DNA of 64,000 nucleotides from Mesorhizobium sp. NZP2298 (lineage in GTDB: Bacteria; Pseudomonadota; Alphaproteobacteria; Rhizobiales; Rhizobiaceae), in contig NZ_CP033365.1 in assembly GCF_013170825.1 (NCBI RefSeq), forward strand, positions 3,918,001-3,982,000, in the 5' to 3' direction. A program made the position numbers and the translations under genes. This document shows positions 35,370 to 44,167 of this stretch, in pieces. A model generated the notes under the pieces. It searched no databases, was not told the DNA's origin, and saw only the letters and a list, made by a program, of their open reading frames with translations. Numbering within the stretch: position 1 is the first letter of the stretch; every line of letters begins with the position of its first letter.

Positions 35370-36401
35370 ATGCGTGCCGTCGTCATTCACCAGGAGATGG
35401 ATCTACGGATCGACGACCGGGAGATTTCTCCCCCCGGTCCCGGCGAAGTGCAGGTCCGGCTTGCCGTCGGCGGCATATGCGGGTCTGATTTGCACTATTA
35501 CCAGCATGGCGGCTTCGGAACCGTTCGGCTCAAGGAACCGATGATCCTTGGCCACGAAGTGTCCGGGCACATCGCGGCCTTGGGCGAGGGCGTTTCGGGG
35601 CTGGCGATTGGCGATCTGGTCGCCATCTCGCCGTCGCGCCCGTGCGGCCATTGCCGCTATTGCGCCTTGGGCATGCGCAACCAGTGCCTGAACATGCGGT
35701 TCTACGGGTCGGCCATGCCTTTCCCGCACATCCAGGGCGCCTTCCGCGAATTGCTGAACTGCGATGCCGTCCAGTGCGTGCCGGCATCGGGTCTCACCCC
35801 TGGCGAGGCGGCGCTGGCCGAACCTTTCTCCGTCATTCTTCATGCGGCGCGTCAGGCGGGCGACTTGATGGGTGCCCAGGTGCTGGTGACCGGTTGCGGC
35901 CCCATCGGCATTCTTGCCATCGCCGAGGCGCGACGCGCCGGAGCAATCGAGATCGTCGCCACCGATATCGCCGATGCCGCCCTGATGATGGCCGGAAAAC
36001 TTGGCGCCGACCGCACCATCAACGTCGCATCGAACCCCGACGCTCTCGATGCCTACCTGCCGGACAAGGGTTATTTCGATGCCATGTTCGAATGTTCGGG
36101 CTCGGCGGCCGCGCTCGCGCAAGGCATGACGGTGGTACGGCCGCGCGGCGTCGTGGTTCAGGTTGGTCTTGGCGGCGACATGAAAGTTCCCGTGCAGTTG
36201 CTGACGGCGAAGGAATTGCGGCTGCATGGCACGTTCCGGTTCCACGAGGAATTCCCGCTTGCCGTCGAGTTCATGCGCTCGGGTCTTGTCAATCTGAAAC
36301 CGATGATCAGCCACACGCTGGCGCTCGATCGGGCGGTCGAGGCGTTCGATCTGGCCGGCGACCGCTCGCAGGCCATGAAGGTCCAGATAGACTTCAACTG
36401 A
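35370..36401 (+). CDS. idnD: L-idonate 5-dehydrogenase-like zinc dehydrogenase
   Basis: This 343-residue medium-chain dehydrogenase has catalytic zinc ligands in GICGSDLHYY near residue 33 and GHEVSGH near 58. The structural zinc cysteines are in PCGHCRYC near 88-95 and QC near 102. The Rossmann motif is VTGCGPIG near 170. L-idonate dehydrogenase makes 5-ketogluconate, the substrate of the SDR at 33089. The 3' end overlaps the convergent aldo/keto reductase by 8 bases. Confidence 0.9.
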   Translation: MRAVVIHQEMDLRIDDREISPPGPGEVQVRLAVGGICGSDLHYYQHGGFGTVRLKEPMILGHEVSGHIAALGEGVSGLAIGDLVAISPSRPCGHCRYCALGMRNQCLNMRFYGSAMPFPHIQGAFRELLNCDAVQCVPASGLTPGEAALAEPFSVILHAARQAGDLMGAQVLVTGCGPIGILAIAEARRAGAIEIVATDIADAALMMAGKLGADRTINVASNPDALDAYLPDKGYFDAMFECSGSAAALAQGMTVVRPRGVVVQVGLGGDMKVPVQLLTAKELRLHGTFRFHEEFPLAVEFMRSGLVNLKPMISHTLALDRAVEAFDLAGDRSQAMKVQIDFN

Positions 36402-37413
36402 TCCCGGTAGGAAAATTCGTCGCAAGATCATCCCAGAAGGCTTCCGGAATTTCGGCACCGAACCAGGACAGGGCCGACGACAATTCCTTGCCGTTGCGCA
36501 GGCCGGGGAGCACGGCTGCAACCGCCTTGTGTCGAAGCGGGAATTGCAGGGCGGCGGCGGGCAGGGCAATACCGTGAGACCGGCAGATCTCTTCCAGGGC
36601 AGCGACCCGCTCAAGCACCGTTCCGGTGGCCGGCGCATGATCATACGTGGTTGCGACGCGTGAGCCGGTCACCAGGATGCCGGAGTTGAATGGCGCGCCG
36701 GCAATTATCGAAATGTCGCGTTTGACGCACTCGTCGAAAAGCACATCGGTGTTGGACTGTTCGAGCAAGGTGTATCGGCTCGCCAGCAGGAAGACGTCCA
36801 TATCGCCGTACTGCAGGGACTCGAGGCAAGGTTCGACCGTATTGACGCCAAGCCCGATCGCCTTGATGTCCCCACTCGAGCGCAGTTCGCTCAAGGCTTT
36901 CAGGCCGCTCTCCATCGCGATTTTGAAGTGCCTCGCATACTCGTCCGCAGAATGCATGTCGCGCGACAAATCATGGATCAGCAGGATGTCGATCCTGCCG
37001 AGCCCGAGGCGATGCAGGCTCGCTTCATACGAGCGCATGATACCGTCGTAGCTGTAGTCGAACACGAAATCGAAGGGCATCGGGCTGTCGTAGAAGGCCG
37101 AAGGCGCACGCTGGCTGATGCCGCCGGCCAGCGGGTAGAGCAGCCTGCCGACCTTGGTGGACAAGGCAAAGCTGTCACGCGGCAGATTGCGTAGCGCATC
37201 GCCCATGCGGCGCTCGCTCAGGCCAAAACCGTAAAATGGCGAGGTGTCGAAGAAAGCCACGCCCGCTGCCGCGGCGTTCTGGATCACGGCATCGACGTCG
37301 CGATCCTCGACCTTGCTGAACAGATTGCCGAAGGGGCCGCCGCCGACGCCAAGTGGCGATACCGCGACGGTGGAGCGACCGATCGTGTTCGATCGTGAAA
37401 GCGTTCTGGCCAT
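36394..37413 (-). CDS. Aldo/keto reductase (D-threo-aldose/pyridoxal dehydrogenase type)
   Basis: This 339-residue AKR has Asp and Tyr in FFDTSPFYGFGLSE near residues 54-67, Lys in LSTKVGR near 86 and His in LLIHDLS near 145. The group includes L-fucose/D-threo-aldose 1-dehydrogenase and pyridoxal 4-dehydrogenase. It starts 12 bases after the sugar permease gene and is the last gene of that leftward operon, so it probably acts on the imported sugar. The substrate is inferred only. Confidence 0.9.
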   Translation of the reverse strand: MARTLSRSNTIGRSTVAVSPLGVGGGPFGNLFSKVEDRDVDAVIQNAAAAGVAFFDTSPFYGFGLSERRMGDALRNLPRDSFALSTKVGRLLYPLAGGISQRAPSAFYDSPMPFDFVFDYSYDGIMRSYEASLHRLGLGRIDILLIHDLSRDMHSADEYARHFKIAMESGLKALSELRSSGDIKAIGLGVNTVEPCLESLQYGDMDVFLLASRYTLLEQSNTDVLFDECVKRDISIIAGAPFNSGILVTGSRVATTYDHAPATGTVLERVAALEEICRSHGIALPAAALQFPLRHKAVAAVLPGLRNGKELSSALSWFGAEIPEAFWDDLATNFPTGIS

Positions 37414-37425
37414 CGAGTGTGTTTC

Positions 37426-38403
37426 CTAGAGGTGGCGCGATCGCATGAACACGCGCAGGTCATTGAGGTTTCGTATGCCGCCGAACACCACCAGCGTGCC
37501 GACCAGCACGGCGCCAGTGACGATATCCTGCTGTTCCGGCGTCATGCCGATCAGGCCAAGGATGTTCTTGACGAAGGCCAGCACCAAAAGCGCGAGCAGA
37601 ACGCCAAACAGGCTACCCGACCCGCCAAAAATGTTCACTCCGCCCAGCACCACGGCGGTGATGACAGGCAGCTCCAGCCCGATCGCCGTGTCCGAACGCG
37701 CACTCGCGAGATAGGCAGTGAAGATGATTGCCGCGACCGAACAGATGATCCCCGAAAGGATGAAGATGACGAGCATCTTTTGCCGCACGTTGATGCCGGA
37801 ATATTCGACCGCGACCTTGTTGTTGCCGATGGCGTAGATGGCTCGGCCGCCATGGCTACGGTGCAGGTAGAGGGCAAACCCCACGAACAGCACCAGGAAT
37901 ACCAAAATGCTCCAGGGCACCGGTGTGCCCGCAACGGTGCCAAAGCCAAGCTCCTGGTACCAGTCCGGGAAGTCGCTCACGCCCCGCTCCTTGAGCAGGA
38001 TCTGCGCGATACCCCGGTAGAGCGCCAGCGTGCCGATGGTGACCACCAGCGAGGGCAGCCCGAAGCCGACGATGATCAAGCCGTTGAACAGGCCAGCCAA
38101 GGCCCCGACCGCGACGCCGACCAGCATCGCGGTCTCGATCGGCAAATGCTGTTCGAGACAGATGGCCATGATCGACGCACACAGGCCGACCATGGATCCG
38201 ACCGAAATGTCGATTTCGCCGGTTATGATGATCAGCGTCATCGGCAGCGCGACGATTGCCGTGGGCGCCATTCCGGCCAGTGCGATCGAGATGTTGGAGG
38301 ATGTAGCGAAATAGGGCGACACCTGCGTACCCACGACCAGCGTGGCGATCAGGATCACCAGCAGAAAGCTTTCCCAACGCAGCAGACGTGTCCATGCCGT
38401 CAT
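37426..38403 (-). CDS. Sugar ABC transporter permease, RbsC/RhaQ type
   Basis: This 325-residue BPD_transp_2 family permease has about nine to ten transmembrane segments. Signature stretches are [17 protein letters not shown] near residues 57-73 and [16 protein letters not shown] near 250-265. It starts at 38403, overlapping the preceding permease gene by 4 bases (ATGA). An apparent 662-codon open frame across both genes is an out-of-frame extension and not a fusion. It forms the membrane channel with the product of 38400-39389. Confidence 0.93.
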   Translation of the reverse strand: MTAWTRLLRWESFLLVILIATLVVGTQVSPYFATSSNISIALAGMAPTAIVALPMTLIIITGEIDISVGSMVGLCASIMAICLEQHLPIETAMLVGVAVGALAGLFNGLIIVGFGLPSLVVTIGTLALYRGIAQILLKERGVSDFPDWYQELGFGTVAGTPVPWSILVFLVLFVGFALYLHRSHGGRAIYAIGNNKVAVEYSGINVRQKMLVIFILSGIICSVAAIIFTAYLASARSDTAIGLELPVITAVVLGGVNIFGGSGSLFGVLLALLVLAFVKNILGLIGMTPEQQDIVTGAVLVGTLVVFGGIRNLNDLRVFMRSRHL

Positions 38404-39389
38404 CGCGCATCTCCTCGTTTCTGCCTCGGCGTCTTGCCATCGCGAAGGGTGATGCGGCTGTAGAGGATCACGGTCACCAGGATCGCGGCACCGATCATGG
38501 CCTGAAGCCAGAACTGGTCCATGCCGAGAAGCTGGACCCCATTCTGCAACACGACAAAGATCGCGGCACCGATGGCGGCGCCATAAACCGAGCCGCTGCC
38601 GCCAAAGATGCTGACGCCGCCAACGACAGCGGCCGATATTGTTTGCAGTTGCAGGTCGGGCGCGATGACCGCGTCGATCGTACCGAAGCGGGCGCCCCAG
38701 AGCACGCCGGTCAGGCCACACAGGCCGCCCGACAGCAGGAACAGGTAGGCGCTGTGCCATCTGACGCTGATGCCGGCGAATTCCGCCCCCTCGCTGTTGC
38801 TTCCCACCGCGTAGATGTTGCGTCCGGTTCTGGCATAGCGCGCCAGAATGCCAAGTAGCAGAGTCAAGCCGATCGCAATCCAGATCAGCGGCGACAGGCC
38901 TGCAATGGTCTTCTGGGCGAAGGCACCGTAATCCGGAGGTAGAATGGTCGCCGAGATCTGGCGGCCTCCGGCATAGACGATGGCGCCGCCGCGATAGATG
39001 GCGAGCGTGCCGAGCGTCGCGACGATTGCAGGGATCCTCAACCCCGCAACCAGCAAGGCATTGCCGGCGCCGAGCAAAAGACCGACGCCGATGCCGATCA
39101 GGAAGACAAGCACCAGCGGACTGTCCGGATGTCCCGACAGCCATTCGGTTGCGACAAAAGCGCTGCTGGCGACGATGGCGCCCACCGAAAGGTCTATCTG
39201 GCGACCGATGATGAGAAGCGCCTGTCCAAGCGCCACGATGCATAAAAGCGTGCCCGAAAGCGCGATCTGTTCGAGATTCTGGAGGCCGAGAAAACGTGGC
39301 TCCCGCAAGGCGATGCCGATGCAGATGATGATGAGGACAAGCAGCAGCTTGAGCTCGCGCGATCTTGTCAGCGACACCAGCATACTCAT
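38400..39389 (-). CDS. Sugar ABC transporter permease, RbsC/RhaP type
   Basis: This 329-residue permease is of the same family as its neighbour, with the LLIIGRQIDLSVGAIV and VVGGVSIFGGSGSVYG signatures. Two distinct permeases with one double-domain ATPase is the arrangement of rhamnose (RhaPQT) and autoinducer-2 importers. It overlaps the ATPase gene by 4 bases upstream and the second permease downstream. Confidence 0.93.
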   Translation of the reverse strand: MSMLVSLTRSRELKLLLVLIIICIGIALREPRFLGLQNLEQIALSGTLLCIVALGQALLIIGRQIDLSVGAIVASSAFVATEWLSGHPDSPLVLVFLIGIGVGLLLGAGNALLVAGLRIPAIVATLGTLAIYRGGAIVYAGGRQISATILPPDYGAFAQKTIAGLSPLIWIAIGLTLLLGILARYARTGRNIYAVGSNSEGAEFAGISVRWHSAYLFLLSGGLCGLTGVLWGARFGTIDAVIAPDLQLQTISAAVVGGVSIFGGSGSVYGAAIGAAIFVVLQNGVQLLGMDQFWLQAMIGAAILVTVILYSRITLRDGKTPRQKRGDAR

Positions 39390-40924
39390 CCCTGCCGCTC
39401 CGCCACGCGGGCATGGTTGGTCTGCGGGGCGTGGGCGGCGGCCAACAGCATGCGCTGCCGGTCGAATTCGGGACGTGCCAGCTCCGTGGCGATACGGCCG
39501 TTGCGGAAGACGAGAATCCGGTCGGCCATGCCGATCAGTTCGCCGGCATCGTCGCTGATCATAATGATTGAAAGCCCCTCTGTCGCGAGCTGCGATATGA
39601 CACGATGGATTTCCGACTTGGCACCGACGTCAATGCCGCGCGTCGGTTCATCGAGGATCAACAGTTTCGGCGACGGTATCAGCCATTTGGCCAACAGCAC
39701 CTTCTGCTGGTTGCCTCCCGACAAGGTGCCGGTCACCTGCTCGATGCCGGAGGAGACCACGCGCATGCGCTCGGCATACTGGCTGGCGATCTGGCGTTCG
39801 CGGCCACGATCGATAAAGCCGAACCGCCCCGAAAGCTTGCGCAGGATCGGCATGGTCTCGTTGGCGCGAATGGGAAACTGCAGCACCAGTCCCTGCTTGT
39901 GCCGGTCTTCTGGAACCAGCGAAATGCCATGCGCCACCGCTTCCCGGGCCGACCGCGGGGCGATCGTCTCGCCAGCCATGGTGATAGTCCCTGCATCCGG
40001 CTCGATCATGCCGAAAAGCATGTTGGCGACTTCCGAACGGCCGGCGCCGACAAGACCGAAAAAGCCGAGGATCTCGCCCGACCGGACCTCGAAACTCACG
40101 TCCTCGACAAGGTTGGCGCCGATGAGACCGTGCACGCCCAGGACGGGATCGCCGATCGTTGCTTCCTGCTTGGGATAGAAGGATTCCAGTTTCGTGCCGA
40201 TCATCGCACTGACGATGGTTTCGGCGGTGAAATCCCTGGTCGGCGCCGTGACGACATGCCGGCCGGATCGCAACACGGTGGTGTCGTCGGAGAAGTCGAG
40301 GATCTCGTCGATGAAATGGGTGACGAACAAAACCGCGACGCCGTCGGCCTTCAGCCGCCCCACAACGTCGAAGAGACGCGTGACCTCGCGGCTCGACAAG
40401 GCTGATGTCGGTTCGTCCAGAACGAGCACGCGCGCGTCGATGGCAAGCGCCCGGGCGATTTCGATCGCCTGCCGCTCCGCAACGCCGAGCAGCTTCACCG
40501 GCGACAGCACATCGACATCGACGCTCAACCGGGCCAGCAATTCACGCGACCGTTCGATCATCTGTTGCCAATCGATACCGCCGAACCGGCGAGGCTGGCG
40601 TCCGATGAACACATTCTCGGCGACCGTCAGGTCGGGAAACAGGGCAGGGTGCTGGTGAACCACCGCCAGGCCGCGCTTCTGGCTGTCGAGCGGGCCGGCC
40701 AGATGAACGTCCTGGCCATTGACGACGATGCGGCCACTGTCGGGCCGATGGATGCCGCCGATAATCTTGACCAGCGTGCTCTTGCCGGCGCCATTCTCGC
40801 CGGCCAGCGCATGCACGCGGCCCGCTTCGAGAGACAGTCCGACGCCGCTTAGAACATTGACCGTGCCGAAGCGCTTGTTGACGTCATGCAGCTCGAGAGC
40901 GGCAACGGTGGGGGCGGAAACCAT
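39386..40924 (-). CDS. Sugar ABC transporter ATPase with two nucleotide-binding domains
   Basis: This 512-residue protein is of the RbsA/RhaT/MglA type. The first domain has Walker A GENGAGKST near residue 41. The second has degenerate motifs, with the SGGNQQKVLLAKWL signature near 405 and ILDEPTRGIDVGAK near 425. I chose the start at 40924 (MVSAPTVAAL) because the open frame upstream has no family match. A gap of 140 bases separates it from the binding-protein gene. Confidence 0.92.
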   Translation of the reverse strand: MVSAPTVAALELHDVNKRFGTVNVLSGVGLSLEAGRVHALAGENGAGKSTLVKIIGGIHRPDSGRIVVNGQDVHLAGPLDSQKRGLAVVHQHPALFPDLTVAENVFIGRQPRRFGGIDWQQMIERSRELLARLSVDVDVLSPVKLLGVAERQAIEIARALAIDARVLVLDEPTSALSSREVTRLFDVVGRLKADGVAVLFVTHFIDEILDFSDDTTVLRSGRHVVTAPTRDFTAETIVSAMIGTKLESFYPKQEATIGDPVLGVHGLIGANLVEDVSFEVRSGEILGFFGLVGAGRSEVANMLFGMIEPDAGTITMAGETIAPRSAREAVAHGISLVPEDRHKQGLVLQFPIRANETMPILRKLSGRFGFIDRGRERQIASQYAERMRVVSSGIEQVTGTLSGGNQQKVLLAKWLIPSPKLLILDEPTRGIDVGAKSEIHRVISQLATEGLSIIMISDDAGELIGMADRILVFRNGRIATELARPEFDRQRMLLAAAHAPQTNHARVAERQG

Positions 40925-41064
40925 GGGCACAAGCTCTGTTGGTCGGCGCACACTTGCATGAGCGCCACGTCTGGAGCGGGTCTCGCTCGTCTTTGATCGA
41001 TACCATGTTCCAGACCGTCGGCGCGGCAAAGCTGCCGCGTCGACAAGTCTAGTGCTGAAATCGC

Positions 41065-42081
41065 CTAGAAGGGAAAATCCTTGTAGTTCTTGGCGGTGAA
41101 TTCGACAGGCGTCCCGGTGATGATCTGGCCATTGTCACCGATGGTGTAGGTGCCCGGCCACTTGCCCTTGCTCACCGTTACCGATTCGCCAGGCTTGCCT
41201 TCGATCGTGCCTTCGGCGAGTGCCTTGGCGACATAGTAGGAGACATAGCCGAGCTTGCTCGGATCCCAGAGGTAGAAGCCGCCGATGGTGCCATCGAGCA
41301 TGTAGTCGGCGGTGATGCTGGGCACGCAATTGCCCGAAAGCTTGATCAGGCCCTTGCCCTTGTTGACGGATTCCAGCGCGCGCGCCACCGCGGGCAGGCC
41401 AGGGCAGGTCGGTGCGAATATGCCCTTGAGGTCGGGATACTTGGTCGTCAACGCAACGGTCGCGTCGAATGCCTTCTGCTCATTGTCGTAGCCGTAGACG
41501 GTGTCGACCAGCTCAAGGCCCGGGTGCTTTGAAACCTCATCCTTGAACGCCTCGATCCACAGGTTCTGGTTCGCCGCGGTCGGCTGTGCCGAAACCACCG
41601 CGACTTGGCCCTTCGGGTCCGGTCCGAGTTCACGGATCAGGAGTTCCGCGCCGAAGCGCCCGATCGAGTCGCTCGTTGCCTGATTGACGAACACGGTGCG
41701 GCCGCCGCTGGCATCGGCGTCGAAGGTGATCACCTTGGCGCCCAATTTTGCCGCGCGCTTCATGGCAGGCACGACTGCGTCGGGGTCGTTAGGCGCGATG
41801 GCGATGGCCGGGATATGGCGATCGGCCAGGCTGTTGATGATATCGACCTGCGCCTTGGCGCTGGCTTCGGTGGGACCATAGTTCTTGACGCTGCCGCCAG
41901 TCTCCTCGGCCGCGATCTTCGCGCCAGCCAGCGTCGCGTTGTAGTATGGATTGGTGGTCGATTTGATCACCATGGCCAGTTCGAAGTCGGCGGCTTGTGC
42001 CGCTCCGCTCATCATCAAGCCACTGGCCGCCATCGCGGCCAGCGTACCCGCGGTAAAAGTCCGCATAAGCCTTCTGGACAT
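41065..42081 (-). CDS. Sugar ABC transporter substrate-binding protein, RhaS/RbsB type
   Basis: This 338-residue periplasmic protein of the Peripla_BP_4 fold has a signal peptide ending near SGAAQA. The mature sequence has the MVIKSTTNPYYNA opening and the ligand motifs VITFDADASGGR and TCPGLPAVARALES. It starts at 42081 behind GGGAGGAATTG. It is the first gene of the leftward operon and has an operator-like palindrome about 160 bases upstream. It resembles the rhamnose/AI-2 binding proteins, but the ligand is not certain; the regulon suggests a sugar or sugar acid linked to gluconate metabolism. Confidence 0.92.
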   Translation of the reverse strand: MSRRLMRTFTAGTLAAMAASGLMMSGAAQAADFELAMVIKSTTNPYYNATLAGAKIAAEETGGSVKNYGPTEASAKAQVDIINSLADRHIPAIAIAPNDPDAVVPAMKRAAKLGAKVITFDADASGGRTVFVNQATSDSIGRFGAELLIRELGPDPKGQVAVVSAQPTAANQNLWIEAFKDEVSKHPGLELVDTVYGYDNEQKAFDATVALTTKYPDLKGIFAPTCPGLPAVARALESVNKGKGLIKLSGNCVPSITADYMLDGTIGGFYLWDPSKLGYVSYYVAKALAEGTIEGKPGESVTVSKGKWPGTYTIGDNGQIITGTPVEFTAKNYKDFPF

Positions 42082-42237
42082 CTCAATTCCTCCCTTATTG
42101 GTGCAATTCGGCGCCGACGCCGCTTTCACGTGAAGGTCGACCTTGTTGCTCTCTGCGATGTGCCTCCATGCCGGTCAGAAGACGGGCATCAACCTCCCTG
42201 GTTTTATGCGGCACGATCGATGTTGTTAGTGGTTACA

Positions 42238-42251
42238 TGTTATCGATATCA
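42238..42251. promoter_or_regulatory. Palindromic operator, copy 3 (ABC operon)
   Basis: TGTTATCGATATCA differs by one base from the perfect palindrome at 33030. It is about 157 bases upstream of the sugar-binding protein gene. Confidence 0.6.
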
Positions 42252-42341
42252 AGTCAAGCAACCGCTCTGCGCCAAGGCCCGTTTCCGCCGAAATAGCGAC
42301 GATTCTGGAATAGATTCATCTGGCGGCGATCCGCAAAATTA

Positions 42342-42355
42342 TGTTACCGATATCT
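42342..42355. promoter_or_regulatory. Palindromic operator, copy 4 (aldo/keto reductase)
   Basis: TGTTACCGATATCT matches the palindrome at 33030 in 11 of 14 positions. It lies 37 bases before the aldo/keto reductase start. It is the weakest of the four copies. Confidence 0.45.
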
Positions 42356-42392
42356 GCAAACATATTTGGCTTTTACGAGGAGACACATCGCC

Positions 42393-43379
42393 ATGAAAAA
42401 TCGTCAATTTGGCCGCTTGGGTCGCAACGTCAGCGAGATCGGTTTCGGGTCCTGGGGCATCGGCGGCGGCCAATGGGTCGAGGTCGAGGAAGACCAGGCG
42501 CTGGCCGCGCTCGATGCAGCGCTTGATCTAGGCGTGACATTCATTGACACCGCCGACGTCTATGGCGATGGCCGTTCCGAAAAGCTCATCGCCAAGGTGC
42601 TCAAAAGGCGAGGCGGGCCGCGTCCCTTCATCGCGACCAAACTCGGCAAACGGCTGCCGAGCCAACTGGTGTCGGGATACACGCTTGAGAACATGAAAAG
42701 CTGGGTGCAGCGCAGCCTGGATTTTCTCGAGACCGATGCGCTCGACCTGGTGCAACTGCATTGTCCGCCGACCGATCTCTACTACCATCAGGAGGTTTTC
42801 GCCGCGCTCGATGAGATCGTCGCCAGCGGCAGGCTGAAAGCCTATGGCGTCAGCGTCGAGCGCATTGAGGAAGCGCTCAAGGCGATCGAGTTTGCCAACG
42901 TGGTCAGCGTGCAGATCATCTTCAACATCCTGCGCCAGCGGCCGATCGACCTGTTTTTCGAGCAGGCCAGGAAGAAGAATGTTGCCATCGTCGCACGCGT
43001 CCCGCTGGCGAGCGGGCTGCTGTCGGGCAAGTTCAAGCCGGACAGCCAGTTCGACAAGGCGGACCACCGCAACTTCAATCGCAATGGCGAAGCCTTCGAT
43101 GTCGGGGAGACCTTTTCCGGAATGCCCTACGACAAGGGGTTGGAGGTGATCGAACGTATCCGACCGCTCGTCGGCAGTGTCAGCATGGCGCAGTTCGCGC
43201 TGCGCTGGATCCTGATGTTCGATGCCGTCACGGTCGTCATTCCAGGGGCAAGGACTGCCGAACAGGCCAGGTCCAATTCTCAGGCAGCCGCACTTCCGGC
43301 GCTGTCCCCGGAGGTGATGGCGCAGTTGAAGGCAATCTATGAGACCGATGTGAAACCGTTCGTTCATCAGCGCTGGTGA
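42393..43379 (+). CDS. Aldo/keto reductase
   Basis: This 328-residue AKR starts MKNRQFGRLGRNVSEIGFG. Asp and Tyr are in FIDTADVYGDGRSE near residues 51-64, Lys in IATKLGK near 84 and His in LVQLHCPPTD near 125. It is related to YccK/Tas-like and L-glyceraldehyde-reductase-like enzymes. ATG 42393 follows ACGAGGAGA. It is monocistronic, divergent from the ABC operon and followed by a GC-rich hairpin. Substrate unknown; regulation suggests a sugar. Confidence 0.92.
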   Translation: MKNRQFGRLGRNVSEIGFGSWGIGGGQWVEVEEDQALAALDAALDLGVTFIDTADVYGDGRSEKLIAKVLKRRGGPRPFIATKLGKRLPSQLVSGYTLENMKSWVQRSLDFLETDALDLVQLHCPPTDLYYHQEVFAALDEIVASGRLKAYGVSVERIEEALKAIEFANVVSVQIIFNILRQRPIDLFFEQARKKNVAIVARVPLASGLLSGKFKPDSQFDKADHRNFNRNGEAFDVGETFSGMPYDKGLEVIERIRPLVGSVSMAQFALRWILMFDAVTVVIPGARTAEQARSNSQAAALPALSPEVMAQLKAIYETDVKPFVHQRW

Positions 43380-43391
43380 GCAGGGCATAGC

Positions 43392-43412
43392 GGGGCCGCA
43401 CGGTGCGGCCCC
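43392..43412. terminator. GC-rich hairpin between convergent genes
   Basis: GGGGCCGCA at 43392-43400 and TGCGGCCCC at 43404-43412 form a 9-bp stem with a 3-base loop. It lies between the ends of the convergent aldo/keto reductase and SDR genes. It could stop transcription from both sides, although no clear T-run follows on either strand. Confidence 0.6.
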
Positions 43413-43424
43413 ACCTGAAACATC

Positions 43425-44153
43425 CTAAAGCCCTTCTTCGAGAGCGATCAGATTGATCTGCGTCATGCGTGCGTTCGGCCGCTGTGTCGCGGCAAAGACC
43501 ACGGCATCCGCCACATCCTCGGCCTCAAGAAAACCGGACTGGTCGATGAAGTCCTGTGTGCGCCCCTTGCCGAGGGCGAACTCGGTCTTCACTCCGGCCG
43601 GACAGATCACCGCCACCTTGATGCCGAAGGGCTGAAGTTCGATGCGCAACGCATTGGTGAAGCCCACCTGTGCATGCTTTGTCGCGCAATAGACAGCCTC
43701 GCGCGTGAAGCCGCGGATGCCGGCCTGTGACGACACCTGAAGGATCAGCCCCTTCTTCTGCGATTTCATCACCGGCACCGCATGGCGGGTGAACAGGAAG
43801 GTGCTGCGCATGTTGGTGTTCATGATCTCGTCATAGGCCTCGACGTCATAGTCGAGAAAATCGGCATAGCTGCCGATACCGGCATTGTTGAGCAACACGT
43901 CTATCCGGCCGAATTTGTCGACCGCCCCTTCCACGGCTTGCCTGGCTGTCGCCTCCTGCGCGACGTCGCCGGCCACAACAAGGCAGCGGCCACCCTGTTG
44001 TTCGATCTCGGCCTTGAGGCTTTCGAGCTTGTCCGCCGAGCGGGCTACGGCAACGACCGCAGCGCCTTCGCGGGCCAGTCCGAGCGCGCTGGCGCGACCG
44101 ATGCCCTTGCTCGCTCCCGTCACGATCGCGACTTGATCCTTCAGTCGATCCAT
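43425..44153 (-). CDS. Short-chain dehydrogenase/reductase
   Basis: This 242-residue classical SDR has GASKGIG near residues 13-19, NNAGIGS near 88, Ser in VSSQAGI near 140 and Tyr/Lys in YCATKHA near 154. ATG 44153 follows GGAGGAAG. It is the last gene of a four-gene leftward operon (lactonase, GlcG-like, SDR, SDR). In non-phosphorylating sugar pathways a second SDR oxidises the 2-keto-3-deoxy acid; this fit is inferred. Confidence 0.9.
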   Translation of the reverse strand: MDRLKDQVAIVTGASKGIGRASALGLAREGAAVVAVARSADKLESLKAEIEQQGGRCLVVAGDVAQEATARQAVEGAVDKFGRIDVLLNNAGIGSYADFLDYDVEAYDEIMNTNMRSTFLFTRHAVPVMKSQKKGLILQVSSQAGIRGFTREAVYCATKHAQVGFTNALRIELQPFGIKVAVICPAGVKTEFALGKGRTQDFIDQSGFLEAEDVADAVVFAATQRPNARMTQINLIALEEGL

Positions 44154-44167
44154 CCTGCTTCCTCCTG

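Larger units (their letters stand above)
42082..42392. promoter_or_regulatory. Divergent promoter region with two operators
   Basis: The 311 bases between the leftward ABC operon and the rightward aldo/keto reductase contain no gene. Two copies of the 14-base palindrome are present (42238-42251 and 42342-42355), one near each presumed promoter. Both flanking units are thus probably controlled by the LacI-type regulator at 31957. Confidence 0.6.

Noticed and set aside
35403..36644. A 413-codon antisense frame within idnD
   Set aside because: The sequence is His/Arg/Gln-rich and lacks any motif, while idnD on the other strand is clear.
37426..39414. A single 662-codon leftward frame that could be read as a fused permease
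   Set aside because: The upstream third is out of frame with the real second permease (38400-39389), and its Arg/His-rich sequence has no family match. The true start at 38403 overlaps the neighbour by an ATGA.
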